Below, piece after piece: positions 1-8,014 of a DNA stretch of 64,000 nt. The stretch's first letter is position 1; every line of letters starts with the position of its first letter. Where the stretch lies: positions 3,662,501-3,726,500 of the forward strand of contig NZ_CP120997.1 in assembly GCF_030719295.1 (NCBI RefSeq). Reading direction: 5' to 3'. A program made the position numbers and the translations under genes. Source of the DNA: Streptomyces sp. Mut1 (GTDB lineage: Bacteria > Actinomycetota > Actinomycetes > Streptomycetales > Streptomycetaceae). The notes beneath the pieces were generated by a model. The model saw only the letters and a program-made list of their open reading frames with translations, had not been told where the DNA came from and made no database searches.

Positions 1-982
1 CGAGGACATCATCCGCGACCGTGCCGCGTTCGCCGGCCAGGTGGCGGAGGAGGCCGAGGCGAGCCTGTCCGGCCAGGGCCTGATTCTGGACGCCTTCCAG
101 ATCCAGGACATCACCACCGAGGGCTCCTACCTGGAGGACCTCGGACGCCCGGAGGCGGCGCGCGCCAAGCAGGAGGCGGACATCGCCGAGGCGAACGCCC
201 GCCGCGCCTCGGAGCAGGCCCGGCTGAAGGCCGCCGAGGAGATCGCCATCGCCGAGCGGACCTTCTACCTCAAGCAGGCCGAGATCAAGGCGGAGACCGA
301 GGCGGCCGCCGCCCAGGCCGACGCCGCCGGTCCGCTCGCCGAGGCCGCGCGCCGGCAGGAGGTCCTGAGCGAGCAGGAGAAGGTCGCCGAGCGCCAGGCC
401 GCGCTGACCGACCGCGAGCTGGACACCAAGGTCCGCAAGCCCGCCGACGCAGCCCGCTACCAGGCCGAGCAGGAGGCCGAGGCGCGTCGTATCGCCCAGG
501 TCAAGGAGGCCGAGGCGGAGGCCGAGCGCTCCCGGCTGACCGGTGAGGGTGAGAAGCTGCACCGTTCCGCGCTCGCCGAGGCCGTACGCATCGAGGGTGA
601 GTCGGAGGCCGCCGCCATCGCCGCCCGCGGTTCGGCCGAGGCCGAGGCCATGCAGAAGAAGGCCGACGCCTTCGCGCAGTACGGTGACGCGGCCGTCCTC
701 CAGATGCTCGTCGAGGTGCTGCCGCAGGTCGTCGCCAAGGCGGCCGAGCCGATGAGCGCGATCGACAAGATGACCGTCATCTCGACGGACGGGGCGAGCC
801 AGCTCTCCCGTACGGTCACGGACAACGTCGCCCAGGGCATGGAGCTGCTCAGCTCCACCACCGGGGTCGACCTCGCCGCCCTGCTGAAGAACCTCAAGGG
901 CGCGGGCCCGAAGCCGGTGGCGGCCGAGGCCGCCGCCGGGACCGCCGGGGCGGCGGACGGAAAGATCGAGATCAGCGACTGA
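1..982 (+). CDS. SPFH/flotillin family protein, C-terminal part (5' end outside window)
   Basis: The reading frame is open from base 2 and ends at 982, so only the C-terminal ~326 residues are visible. The sequence is a long Ala/Glu/Lys/Arg-rich coiled coil with repeated EAEA and QAEA blocks, followed by a hydrophobic-polar tail around VLQMLVEVLPQVVAKAAEPM, which is typical of flotillin C-termini downstream of the SPFH (band 7) domain. Flotillins oligomerise on the cytoplasmic membrane face and organise membrane microdomains. A second flotillin lies at 8015-10114, but the two tails differ clearly. The next genes encode a cation/proton antiporter, so an envelope or ion-homeostasis role is plausible but inferred. 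The membrane anchor and SPFH core are not visible here. Confidence 0.85.
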   Translation, partial: EDIIRDRAAFAGQVAEEAEASLSGQGLILDAFQIQDITTEGSYLEDLGRPEAARAKQEADIAEANARRASEQARLKAAEEIAIAERTFYLKQAEIKAETEAAAAQADAAGPLAEAARRQEVLSEQEKVAERQAALTDRELDTKVRKPADAARYQAEQEAEARRIAQVKEAEAEAERSRLTGEGEKLHRSALAEAVRIEGESEAAAIAARGSAEAEAMQKKADAFAQYGDAAVLQMLVEVLPQVVAKAAEPMSAIDKMTVISTDGASQLSRTVTDNVAQGMELLSSTTGVDLAALLKNLKGAGPKPVAAEAAAGTAGAADGKIEISD

Positions 983-1001
983 TCCCCACGCGGTGCCCCA
1001 G

Positions 1002-1033
1002 GTGCCCGGCTGGTCGTGCGACCGGCCGGGCAC
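1002..1033 (+). terminator. stem-loop after flotillin gene
   Basis: GTGCCCGGCTGGTCG pairs with CGACCGGCCGGGCAC, giving about 14 bp with one G-T wobble and a tight loop, 19 bases after the stop codon. There is no clear U-tract, which is usual for Streptomyces terminators. Confidence 0.6.
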
Positions 1034-1177
1034 CCGCATGTGCGGGCCCGGAAACCCCGGAACGGGGTGGCCGAAAATCGTCGCTCCCGGACGGCCGATG
1101 GCTCCGGATAAGGTAATGCGGGTCTAAAGACATCGCCAAGTGTTCCGCGCGTGCCGCGCGCCCCTCGGGAGGAAGCC

Positions 1178-1648
1178 ATGGGAACCCACCGCACCACGCT
1201 GCCCGGAGTCGGCGTCCAGTACGACTACACGACCGAGTCGGGTCAGCACATCTCCGTCGTGGTCCACCACGACGGGCGCCGGTTCATCGGCTTCTACGAC
1301 CAGGACGACCCTGATTCGTGCCGGCTCTCCGTACCCCTGACACCACAGGAGGCCACCGGGCTGGCCCACCTCATCGACTCCGCCCCGATCGACGCCGTAC
1401 GGACCGATGGCATCGATCTGGTCACCGAGCACATCCCGCTCGGCAGCCGCTCGCCCTACGGCGGCCGGCTGCTCGGCGACACCAAGGCGCGGACCCGGAC
1501 CGGCGCCTCGATCGTGGCGGTGCTGCGCACCCACAGCGCGCATCCGTCACCCGGGCCGGACTTCCGGCTGGCCATCGGCGACACGCTCGTCGCCGTCGGA
1601 ACACGCGAGGGCGTCGACACGCTCTCCGAGATCATTGCGGAGGGCTGA
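1178..1648 (+). CDS. cation:proton antiporter regulatory subunit, TrkA-C (RCK-C) domain
   Basis: 156 residues. The ATG at 1178 is preceded by GGGAGGA with correct spacing; the upstream GTG at 1151 lacks a ribosome site. The C-terminal half (about residues 75-155) is a TrkA-C fold, from the SPYGGRLLGD stretch through IVAVLRTHSAHPSPGPDFRLAIGDTLV (quoted in two parts: IVAVLRTH, then DFRLAIGDTLV), which binds ligands or nucleotides and gates transporters. The stop is 2 bases before the antiporter start at 1651, so the pair is almost certainly co-translated. This resembles the KhtT-KhtU arrangement, in which a soluble TrkA-C subunit regulates a K+/H+ antiporter. The N-terminal half is not recognised. 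Confidence 0.85.
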   Translation: MGTHRTTLPGVGVQYDYTTESGQHISVVVHHDGRRFIGFYDQDDPDSCRLSVPLTPQEATGLAHLIDSAPIDAVRTDGIDLVTEHIPLGSRSPYGGRLLGDTKARTRTGASIVAVLRTHSAHPSPGPDFRLAIGDTLVAVGTREGVDTLSEIIAEG

Positions 1649-1650
1649 CA

Positions 1651-2895
1651 GTGCACGACACGACCGCACTACTGGTGGAGCTGGGCTCCGTCATCCTGGG
1701 GCTCGGCATCATCGGACGGTTCGCCGGGCGGATAGGACTCTCGCCGATCCCCCTCTATCTGCTGGCCGGGCTGGCCTTCGGCAAAGGCGGTCTGCTGCCG
1801 CTCCAGGCCAGTGAGGAGTTCACCGCCGTCGGCGCCGAGATCGGCGTCATCCTGCTCCTGCTCCTGCTCGGACTCGAATACAGCGCGTCCGAACTCGTCA
1901 CCAGCCTCAAGACGCAGTACCCGTCCGGCGCCGTGGACTTCGTGCTCAACGCGACCCCCGGCGCCGTCGCGGCGCTGCTGCTCGGCTGGGGCCCGGTCGG
2001 AGCCGTCGCCCTGGCCGGTGTCACCTGGATCTCGTCGTCCGGTGTGATCGCCAAAGTCCTCGCGGACCTCGGACGCCTCGGCAACCGCGAAACCCCCGTC
2101 ATCCTCGGGGTGCTGGTCATCGAGGACCTGTCGATGGCCGTCTACCTGCCGCTGCTCACCGCGATGCTCGCGGGCGTCGGCCTCGCCGGCGGCAGCATCG
2201 CACTGCTGATCGCGCTCGGCACGGTCGGTCTGGTGCTCTACCTCGCGCTGCGGCACGGCCGGCTGATCAGCCGCGCGGTCTCCTCCGACAATCCGGAGAT
2301 GCTGCTGCTCGTGGTGCTCGGGCTGACCGTTTTGGTCGCCGGGGTGGCCCAGCAGCTCCAGGTGTCCGCCGCCGTCGGCGCCTTCCTCGTCGGCATCGCG
2401 CTCTCGGGCGAGGTCGCGGAGGGCGCGCGCAAGCTGCTGTCCCCGCTGCGGGACCTGTTCGCCGCCGTCTTCTTCGTGTTCTTCGGGCTCTCCACCATTC
2501 CCTCCGACATCCCGCCGGTCCTGCTGCCGGCCGCGCTGCTGGCCGTCATCACCGTCTTCACCAAGATCGGCACCGGCTGGTACGCGGCCCGGCGCGCCGG
2601 CGTGGGTGCGCCCGGCCGCTGGCGGGCGGGCGGCACGCTCGTGGCGCGCGGCGAGTTCTCCATCGTCATCGCCGGTCTCGCCGTGGCGACGGAGCCCCGG
2701 ATCGGGCCCCTCGCCACCGCGTACGTCATGATCCTGGTCATCATCGGCCCGCTCACCGCCCGCTGGACGCAGCCGGTCGTCGCGCTCATCCAGAAGCGGC
2801 GCGGCAAGGGCGAGACTCCGGCCACCGCGAGCGGCGCCTCGATCCCCGCGGCGCGTACGCCCGCGCAGGAGGAAGTCTCGGCCTCCTCGGAGTGA
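1651..2895 (+). CDS. CPA2-family cation/proton antiporter (KefB/KhtU-like)
   Basis: 414 residues starting at GTG 1651, just after the TGA of the TrkA-C gene. About 12 hydrophobic segments fill the protein, with no C-terminal TrkA-N domain; regulation is therefore probably supplied in trans by the upstream subunit. Family features include the early GLSPIPLYLLAGLAFG segment and the ARGEFSIVIAGLA motif near residue 335, which contains the conserved acidic and small residues of Na+/H+-exchanger-fold antiporters. The expected role is K+ or Na+ efflux in exchange for protons, under alkaline, electrophile or osmotic stress. The C-terminal tail (about 45 residues) is polar and low complexity. Ion specificity cannot be read from the sequence. 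Confidence 0.88.
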   Translation: MHDTTALLVELGSVILGLGIIGRFAGRIGLSPIPLYLLAGLAFGKGGLLPLQASEEFTAVGAEIGVILLLLLLGLEYSASELVTSLKTQYPSGAVDFVLNATPGAVAALLLGWGPVGAVALAGVTWISSSGVIAKVLADLGRLGNRETPVILGVLVIEDLSMAVYLPLLTAMLAGVGLAGGSIALLIALGTVGLVLYLALRHGRLISRAVSSDNPEMLLLVVLGLTVLVAGVAQQLQVSAAVGAFLVGIALSGEVAEGARKLLSPLRDLFAAVFFVFFGLSTIPSDIPPVLLPAALLAVITVFTKIGTGWYAARRAGVGAPGRWRAGGTLVARGEFSIVIAGLAVATEPRIGPLATAYVMILVIIGPLTARWTQPVVALIQKRRGKGETPATASGASIPAARTPAQEEVSASSE

Positions 2896-3018
2896 CGGGC
2901 CCGCCGGAGCGATGGCGGGGCCGCTCAGCGCCTTCCGCCCCGGGGTGACGACTGCCTTCGCGGGACGACCACCTCTGAGCAATCGTTTCTTCGGAGGAGT
3001 TGGCCGCCGCGCTCCGGC

Positions 3019-3570
3019 TCAGGTGCCCTGCGGGGCCGGGAGGTCGGGGGGCCAGCCCAGCGGGTAGGCGTCGGTGCCCTCGGCGGGGGCGGCCGCCTCG
3101 CCGCCCGCGTCCGTGAACGCCCGCAGCGCGTCGATCAGCGCGGCGCGCTGCCCGGGGGCGAGGCGCTGGACGATCGAAGCGACCTCCCGGCGGCGGCCGG
3201 CCGTCACCTCCTCGACGAGCCTGAGCCCCTCGGGGGTCACCCGCAGCACCGTCTCACGGCGGTTGCCCGGGTTGACCTGACGCTCCGCCAGGCCCGCCGC
3301 GATCAGCCGGTCCACCATGCGCATCGCGGTCGACGGGTTGACGCCGAGCCGCTCGGCGAGCGAGACGAGCTTGGCGTCCCCGTGCGTGGCGAGCACCACG
3401 AGCAGCCGGAACTGGGGCAGCGTCACCCGGTCCTCGACCGCCGCGAGCGACCGGGCCGATACGGCCACCAACAGCCGCGACGCGGTCAGCACCGCGCGCG
3501 TCACCGCGTCGACGTCATCCCGGTCGGGAGCGTTCGGGGGGTCATCGGGTGCCTGTCCGTGCGCGGCCAT
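3019..3570 (-). CDS. MarR family transcriptional regulator
   Basis: 183 residues from the ATG at 3570, which has an AAAAGGGG-type site just upstream; in-frame codons further upstream look non-coding. The winged helix lies around residues 50-120 (RLLVVLATHGDAKLVSLAERLGVNPSTAMRMVDRL, given in part as LAERLGVNPSTAMRMVDRL), with the wing at NPGNRRETVLRVTPEG and C-terminal dimer helices. It is divergent from the oxidoreductase gene at 3702, and an inverted repeat lies between them. MarR proteins usually repress themselves and the divergent gene and are released by phenolic or oxidising ligands. The ligand is unknown. Confidence 0.85.
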   Translation of the reverse strand: MAAHGQAPDDPPNAPDRDDVDAVTRAVLTASRLLVAVSARSLAAVEDRVTLPQFRLLVVLATHGDAKLVSLAERLGVNPSTAMRMVDRLIAAGLAERQVNPGNRRETVLRVTPEGLRLVEEVTAGRRREVASIVQRLAPGQRAALIDALRAFTDAGGEAAAPAEGTDAYPLGWPPDLPAPQGT

Positions 3571-3685
3571 GCCCCTTTTTACCGCGCGCGGGCTTCTTAC
3601 TCGAACCCGCGGTGGTCCGATGCCGAAATGGTGCCCAACCGGTATCGGACCGTCCGCGTGCGACGGTGGCACCGACCATTGGATC

Positions 3686-3700
3686 GTGCAACGTTTGCAC
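3686..3700. promoter_or_regulatory. inverted repeat GTGCAA-CGT-TTGCAC, candidate MarR operator
   Basis: A perfect 6-bp inverted repeat with a 3-bp spacer, immediately before the GTG at 3702 and in the divergent region with the MarR gene. The TTGCA half-site is common among MarR operators. Function is inferred from position. Confidence 0.45.
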
Positions 3701-3701
3701 A

Positions 3702-4232
3702 GTGACGCACGAACCCGCGGCTTCGCCCGCTCCCCGGCGCCCGGCCCCGCCGACCGGCTGGCGGCGCACCGCCTTCCGGCTGCCCGTCCACATGTTCCGC
3801 ATGGGGCTCGGGCCGCTCTTCGGGGGCCGGCTGCTGCTGCTCGTCCACACCGGCCGTGTCTCGGGCCTCTCCCGCCGGACCGCCATCGAGGTCGTCGAGG
3901 CCGCCCCGCACGCGGACCGGCCGAGCTGGACCGTGGCGTCCGGCTTCGGCCCCGGCGCCGACTGGTACCGCAATCTGGAACACACCCCGCAGGCCACCGT
4001 GCAGGTCGGCCGCAGGTTCCACGCGGTGACCGCGCAGGTCCTGACCGCCGAGGAGGGCGGCGAGCTGATGGCGCGGTACGCGCCCCGCCACCCCAGGGTC
4101 GCCCGCAGGCTCTGCGCCTACATGGGGTTCACGGTGGACGGCAGCGCGGAGGACTACCGGCGGGTCGGCGAGTCCATTCCGTTCGTCCGGCTGACCGAGG
4201 GCGCCGCACCCCCTGCCCGGCCGGAGCGCTGA
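3702..4232 (+). CDS. nitroreductase-family deazaflavin-dependent oxidoreductase
   Basis: 176 residues from GTG 3702, chosen because the protein then begins with a normal short polar leader before the conserved core. No ribosome site is visible, so leaderless translation is possible. The core RLLLLVHTGRVSGLSRR and the DWYRNLEHTPQATVQVG block match the split-beta-barrel family that uses coenzyme F420 (Ddn-like, actinobacterial). Such enzymes reduce quinones, nitro compounds or unsaturated carbonyls. Divergence from a MarR regulator suggests induction by a small electrophile or phenolic. The substrate is unknown. It converges with the drug exporter at 4240-5697, with 7 bases between stops. Confidence 0.78.
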   Translation: MTHEPAASPAPRRPAPPTGWRRTAFRLPVHMFRMGLGPLFGGRLLLLVHTGRVSGLSRRTAIEVVEAAPHADRPSWTVASGFGPGADWYRNLEHTPQATVQVGRRFHAVTAQVLTAEEGGELMARYAPRHPRVARRLCAYMGFTVDGSAEDYRRVGESIPFVRLTEGAAPPARPER

Positions 4233-4239
4233 CGGCCGC

Positions 4240-5697
4240 TCACACCCGCGCCGGCTCGGGCTCCTCCGCGAGATGGGGGCGGGGCGCGCCACGCCGGTAG
4301 AGGATCAGCGTGACCAGCAGGCCGAGGGCGAAGAAGCCCGCCGACCACCAGTACGCGGTGTCGTAGCTCTCCAGCTGCGCCTGGGCGACGACGGCCGGGG
4401 TCGGCCTGCGGCCCACCAGGTAGTTGGTGGCCGCGCTGGTGGCCAGGGTGTTCAGCAGCGCCGTACCGATGGAACCCCCGACCTGCTGACTGGTGTTGAC
4501 CATGGCCGAGGCCACCCCGGCGTCCCGCGCCCCCACCCCCGCCGTGGCCAGGTTCATCGCGGTGGCGAAGACCATGCCGAGGCCGAGCCCCAGGCAGAGC
4601 GTCGGCGGCAGCACATGGGCGGCGTAACTGCTGGTCAGGTCGAGGCCGGTCAGCCACACCATCGACGCCGCCGCGATGCCCATGCCGAGCGGCACCACCG
4701 GTTTCGCGCCGAACCGCGGCACCAGCACGTTCGTCGTCGTCACGGACGACACGATCATGACGGCGACCATCGGCAGGAAGGCCAGACCCGTGGAGACCGG
4801 CGAGTAGAACAGGCTCTTCTGCAAGTAGTACGTGAGGAACAGGAAGACGCCGAACATGCCGCCGCCGGAGATGAACATCGCGAGGTACGACGCCGCCCGG
4901 TCCCGGTGCAGCACCACCCGCATCGGCAGCAGCGGGTGCGGCGCCCTGGTCTGCCACCACGCGAACGCCATCAGGAGCAGCCCGCCCGCCGCCAGGAACC
5001 CCCAGGTCAGCGGCGAACCCCAGGCGTGCGACTCGGCGTTGGAGAAGCCGTACACGATGCAGAAGAGGCCGGCCGACACGAGCACCGTCCCCGGGATGTC
5101 CAGCCTCGGCCGGTCGGTCGGCGCACCGGCCGTCAGCAGCCGCCAGCCCCCGGTGAACGCCACGAACGCGAAGATCAGGTTGACGTAGAGGCACCAGCGC
5201 CAGTCCAGGTACTCGGTGAGCACCCCGCCGAGCAGCAGCCCGACCGCGCCGCCCGCCCCCGCGATGGCACCGTAGATCCCGAAGGCCTTGGCCCGTTCCT
5301 TCGGCACGGTGAACGTCGTGGTCAGCAGGGAGAGCGCCGCCGGGGCCAGCAGCGCGCCGAACACCCCCTGCAACGCCCGTGCCAGCACCAGGATCTCGAA
5401 GCTGGGGGCCGCGCCGCCGATCGCGGAGGCGACCGCGAAGCCGACGAGACCGGTCAGGAAGACCACCCGCCGGCCCACCAGGTCCGCGATACGGCCGCCG
5501 AGCAGCAGCAGCGAGCCGAAGGCGAGGGCGTACGCCGTCACGATCCACTGCCGGTTTCCGTCACTGAAACCGAGGTCCTGCTGGGCGGAGGGCAGGGCGA
5601 TGTTCACGATCGTCGCGTCGAGCACCACCATCAGCTGGGCCAGACCGATCACCCCGAGCACCCACCAGCGGTGGGACGGACCTGGTTCACGGACCAT
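4240..5697 (-). CDS. MFS transporter, DHA2 (EmrB/QacA) family drug exporter
   Basis: 485 residues with about 14 transmembrane segments. The N-terminus holds the family motif LDATIVNIALPSAQ in TM1, and the loop between TM2 and TM3 holds GGRIADLVGRRVVF (motif A). The ATG at 5697 has a GAGGAG site about 12 bases upstream. The family exports drugs or dyes by proton antiport, and in Streptomyces also endogenous antibiotics. The nearest regulator on the same strand is the PucR-type gene, 138 bp upstream. Substrate unknown. Confidence 0.9.
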   Translation of the reverse strand: MVREPGPSHRWWVLGVIGLAQLMVVLDATIVNIALPSAQQDLGFSDGNRQWIVTAYALAFGSLLLLGGRIADLVGRRVVFLTGLVGFAVASAIGGAAPSFEILVLARALQGVFGALLAPAALSLLTTTFTVPKERAKAFGIYGAIAGAGGAVGLLLGGVLTEYLDWRWCLYVNLIFAFVAFTGGWRLLTAGAPTDRPRLDIPGTVLVSAGLFCIVYGFSNAESHAWGSPLTWGFLAAGGLLLMAFAWWQTRAPHPLLPMRVVLHRDRAASYLAMFISGGGMFGVFLFLTYYLQKSLFYSPVSTGLAFLPMVAVMIVSSVTTTNVLVPRFGAKPVVPLGMGIAAASMVWLTGLDLTSSYAAHVLPPTLCLGLGLGMVFATAMNLATAGVGARDAGVASAMVNTSQQVGGSIGTALLNTLATSAATNYLVGRRPTPAVVAQAQLESYDTAYWWSAGFFALGLLVTLILYRRGAPRPHLAEEPEPARV

Positions 5698-5835
5698 GGG
5701 GCGGTCTCCTCGCTGCGCGCGTCACCGGAAACCCCCCGGCTGATCACGCTAGGCGGACGCCGCCGTCCCCGCATGTGGAGAAACGGGGGCCCGCCCGCCC
5801 TGCCGGGACCCGGCAGCGAGGGGCGGCTCAGCGGC

Positions 5836-6921
5836 TCAGAGCTCCTTGGCCGGCCAGTCAAGCAGCCGGGCCCCGATCACCGCGGTCTGGAGCGTGTAGC
5901 GGTGCGTGGGGTCGGTCGGGTCGGAGCCGGTCAGCTGGTGGATGCGTTCGAGCCGGTAGGTGAGGGCGCGCACGCTCAGCGACAGCCGGCGGGCCGTCTC
6001 GGCGGCGACACAGCCCGCGTCGAAGTACACCGAGAGCGTCCTGAGCAGCGGCTCGGCCCCTCCCCTGGCCTTCTGGAGCGGGCCCAGCTCGCTGCGCACG
6101 AGATCGGCCATCGCCTGCCGGTCCCGGGTCAGCACCGGGTAAACCAGCAGATCGGCGGCGTACAGCACGGGGTCGTCCAGGTCCATCCGGTCCGCCAGGT
6201 CCAGCGCGTCGAGCGCCTCGTCGTACGACTGGACCACCCCGCCGGGGCCCCGGTGGGCGCGGCCGACCGCGACCCGGCCGCCGTCCGTCGCGGCGTGCGC
6301 CTGCTTCGCGAAGTACCGCAGGACGTCGGGCTGGCTGCCGGGCGCGATGCAGACCATCCGCCCGTCCTTCGTCGTGAGCAGGATCTTGCGCCCGCTGAAC
6401 CGGGCCAGCAGCGCCGACTCCACCTGCCGCGGCACGGCGTCGGTCTCGGTGTACGCCTCGGCGCCCGTCGCCACCGCGACGGCGTGGGCGCGCGAGAGCC
6501 GCAGCCCGAACCGGGTGGCCCGCTCGGCCAGCCGGCCCAGATTGCTGCGTCCGTACAGGAGGTCGTCGATGAACTCCCGCCGGGCGGCCTCCTCCCGGCG
6601 CACGGTCAGGCGCTGGGCCCGCTCGAAGCCGTCCGCGAAGGCATCGACCGCCTGCTCGACCGCGGCCAGCACACTGTCGGTGGACGCGGCTATGGAGGCC
6701 GGGGAGGCGCCGGGGGCGGCGGCGGGCCAGGCCGTTCGGGTCTCGGAGAGGTGCATGCGGACCAGGGCGCGGAGCTGGTGCCCGGCCTCGGCGGCCTGCC
6801 GGCCGAGATCCCGGCGGATGTCCAGCTCCTCGCGGGTGGGCCGCCGCCCCGAGACGGCCGTCTCGCCCAGCATCTGGGCGTAACCCTCCAGAAAACTCTC
6901 GGGAATCTCCGGTTCCGCCAC
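5836..6921 (-). CDS. PucR/CdaR-type helix-turn-helix regulator
   Basis: 361 residues from a GTG at 6921. The C-terminal ~60 residues hold the PucR HTH (LSVYFDAGCVAAETARRLSLSVRALTYRLERIHQLTG; key part AAETARRLSLSVRALTYRL). The middle resembles the GGDEF-like CdaR domain (residues ~150-270) and the N-terminus is helical. PucR-family proteins usually activate catabolic or stationary-phase genes in response to metabolites. It is divergent from the yqiJ-yqiK-like cluster, and inverted repeats in the shared 316-bp region are candidate binding sites, so it may control that cluster. That link is inferred from position only. Confidence 0.82.
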   Translation of the reverse strand: MAEPEIPESFLEGYAQMLGETAVSGRRPTREELDIRRDLGRQAAEAGHQLRALVRMHLSETRTAWPAAAPGASPASIAASTDSVLAAVEQAVDAFADGFERAQRLTVRREEAARREFIDDLLYGRSNLGRLAERATRFGLRLSRAHAVAVATGAEAYTETDAVPRQVESALLARFSGRKILLTTKDGRMVCIAPGSQPDVLRYFAKQAHAATDGGRVAVGRAHRGPGGVVQSYDEALDALDLADRMDLDDPVLYAADLLVYPVLTRDRQAMADLVRSELGPLQKARGGAEPLLRTLSVYFDAGCVAAETARRLSLSVRALTYRLERIHQLTGSDPTDPTHRYTLQTAVIGARLLDWPAKEL

Positions 6922-6972
6922 GCGTTCGTCTCCGTTCCGCTACAGCATCGACAATTGCCCAACGTACGAAGG

Positions 6973-7027
6973 CCGGTGCCGGTGCCCGGCACCGGGGAAC
7001 GAAAAACATTGCCGTGATCCGGCAATG
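6973..7027. promoter_or_regulatory. two inverted repeats in the divergent PucR/yqiJ-like promoter region
   Basis: Repeat 1 is CCGGTGCCGG-TGC-CCGGCACCGG (6973-6995), a perfect 10-bp repeat. Repeat 2 is CATTGCCG-TGATC-CGGCAATG (7007-7027), a perfect 8-bp repeat with a 5-bp spacer. Both lie 50-105 bp upstream of the PucR start and over 210 bp upstream of the membrane-protein start, suitable for a shared operator. Function is inferred. Confidence 0.45.
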
Positions 7028-7070
7028 CGACCGGAGACCCCCGGATGACACGATCCTGTCAGCACCAACC

Positions 7071-7125
7071 GGGGGGACCACGGGGGAATCACGGGGGATC
7101 ACGGAGGTGCACGGGGGATCGGGGG
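7071..7125 (+). repeat. G-run-rich leader with repeated ACGGGGGATC units
   Basis: Five runs of five or six G occur within 55 bases, several inside a repeated ACGGGGGATC or ACGGGGGAATC unit. The stretch sits in the 316-bp non-coding region upstream of the gene at 7239. It could form G-quadruplexes in the + strand DNA or in the leader RNA. The rest of the region to 7238 is very GC-rich and has no convincing gene. Confidence 0.5.
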
Positions 7126-7238
7126 AAGGCCCGGCCGCCGCGGCGGCGTCGACAGGCGCCGCGGCGGCGCCGAGGTCACCGCCCGGCCCGCGCAAGCGCC
7201 GGCAGTGCTGCCGGCGGGACGGCAGGGGGTGGAAAACG

Positions 7239-7901
7239 ATGCGGGAATTCCTGGACGCGGCACTGTCCTTCCCGGCCGTACTCTTCGCCGCGGCGCTGGT
7301 CGTCGTCATCGCCTTCTGGCTGCTCGTCCTGGCCGGCGCGGCCGACCACCACTCCTTCGACACGGACGTCGACACCGATCTCGCGGGCGTCGGCGGCGTA
7401 CCGGTCACCGTCTCGGTGTCCCTGATGGTCGCCGTCGGCTGGTTCACCGCCCTGACCGGCACCGTCCTGGTGCACCGCTCGGGAACCACCGGAGCCGTGC
7501 GCGCCGTGCTCGCCTCCGGGGTGCTCGCCGGGGCGCTGCTGCTCGCCTGGGGCGCGGTGCGGCTGCTCGTCCACCACTTCCGCCGCTTCTTCCCCGACCA
7601 GCCCCCGCCATCGCGCCAGGACTTCCTGGGCCGGGTCTGCACGATCCGCACCGGCTCGGTCGGCGCCGACTTCGGCCAGGCCGAGGTCGCCGCGGCCGAC
7701 GGGTCGACCGCCATCGTCCAGGTGCGCCGGCTGCCGTCCGCCGACGCGGAGCTCGCCTCGGGCGACACGGGCCTGCTGTACGCGTACGACGAGGCCGGGG
7801 AGTTCTTCTGGGTCTCGTCCTACGACAAGGCGCTCGACCCGGGCCCACCGCCCGCCGAGCTGCCCCGCAAGGGCCGTACGGCTCCCGGCTCCACCGCCTG
7901 A
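7239..7901 (+). CDS. YqiJ-like (NfeD-type OB-fold) membrane protein
   Basis: 220 residues from ATG 7239. The in-frame codons upstream encode low-complexity sequence and I treat them as leader. Three hydrophobic segments fall at about residues 8-30, 50-75 and 85-108. A soluble C-terminal domain follows (LGRVCTIRTGSVGADFGQAEV, key part GRVCTIRTGSVGADFGQ), which looks like the OB fold of YqiJ/NfeD proteins. In E. coli, yqiJ precedes yqiK, which encodes a flotillin; here the next gene is a YqiK-like flotillin, so the pairing is conserved. NfeD-type proteins partner SPFH proteins in membrane scaffolds. The order and architecture make the assignment solid even without a database search. Confidence 0.8.
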   Translation: MREFLDAALSFPAVLFAAALVVVIAFWLLVLAGAADHHSFDTDVDTDLAGVGGVPVTVSVSLMVAVGWFTALTGTVLVHRSGTTGAVRAVLASGVLAGALLLAWGAVRLLVHHFRRFFPDQPPPSRQDFLGRVCTIRTGSVGADFGQAEVAAADGSTAIVQVRRLPSADAELASGDTGLLYAYDEAGEFFWVSSYDKALDPGPPPAELPRKGRTAPGSTA

Positions 7902-8014
7902 GCCGTCCTCCTCACCGGCGCGATGTGCCCGCCCGGCCCGCCGGGCTGTGCGCCGCCGCGCCACCACACCCCCAGAACCGCTCAATTCCGTAACACCAGC
8001 CGCCAAGGACTGTC

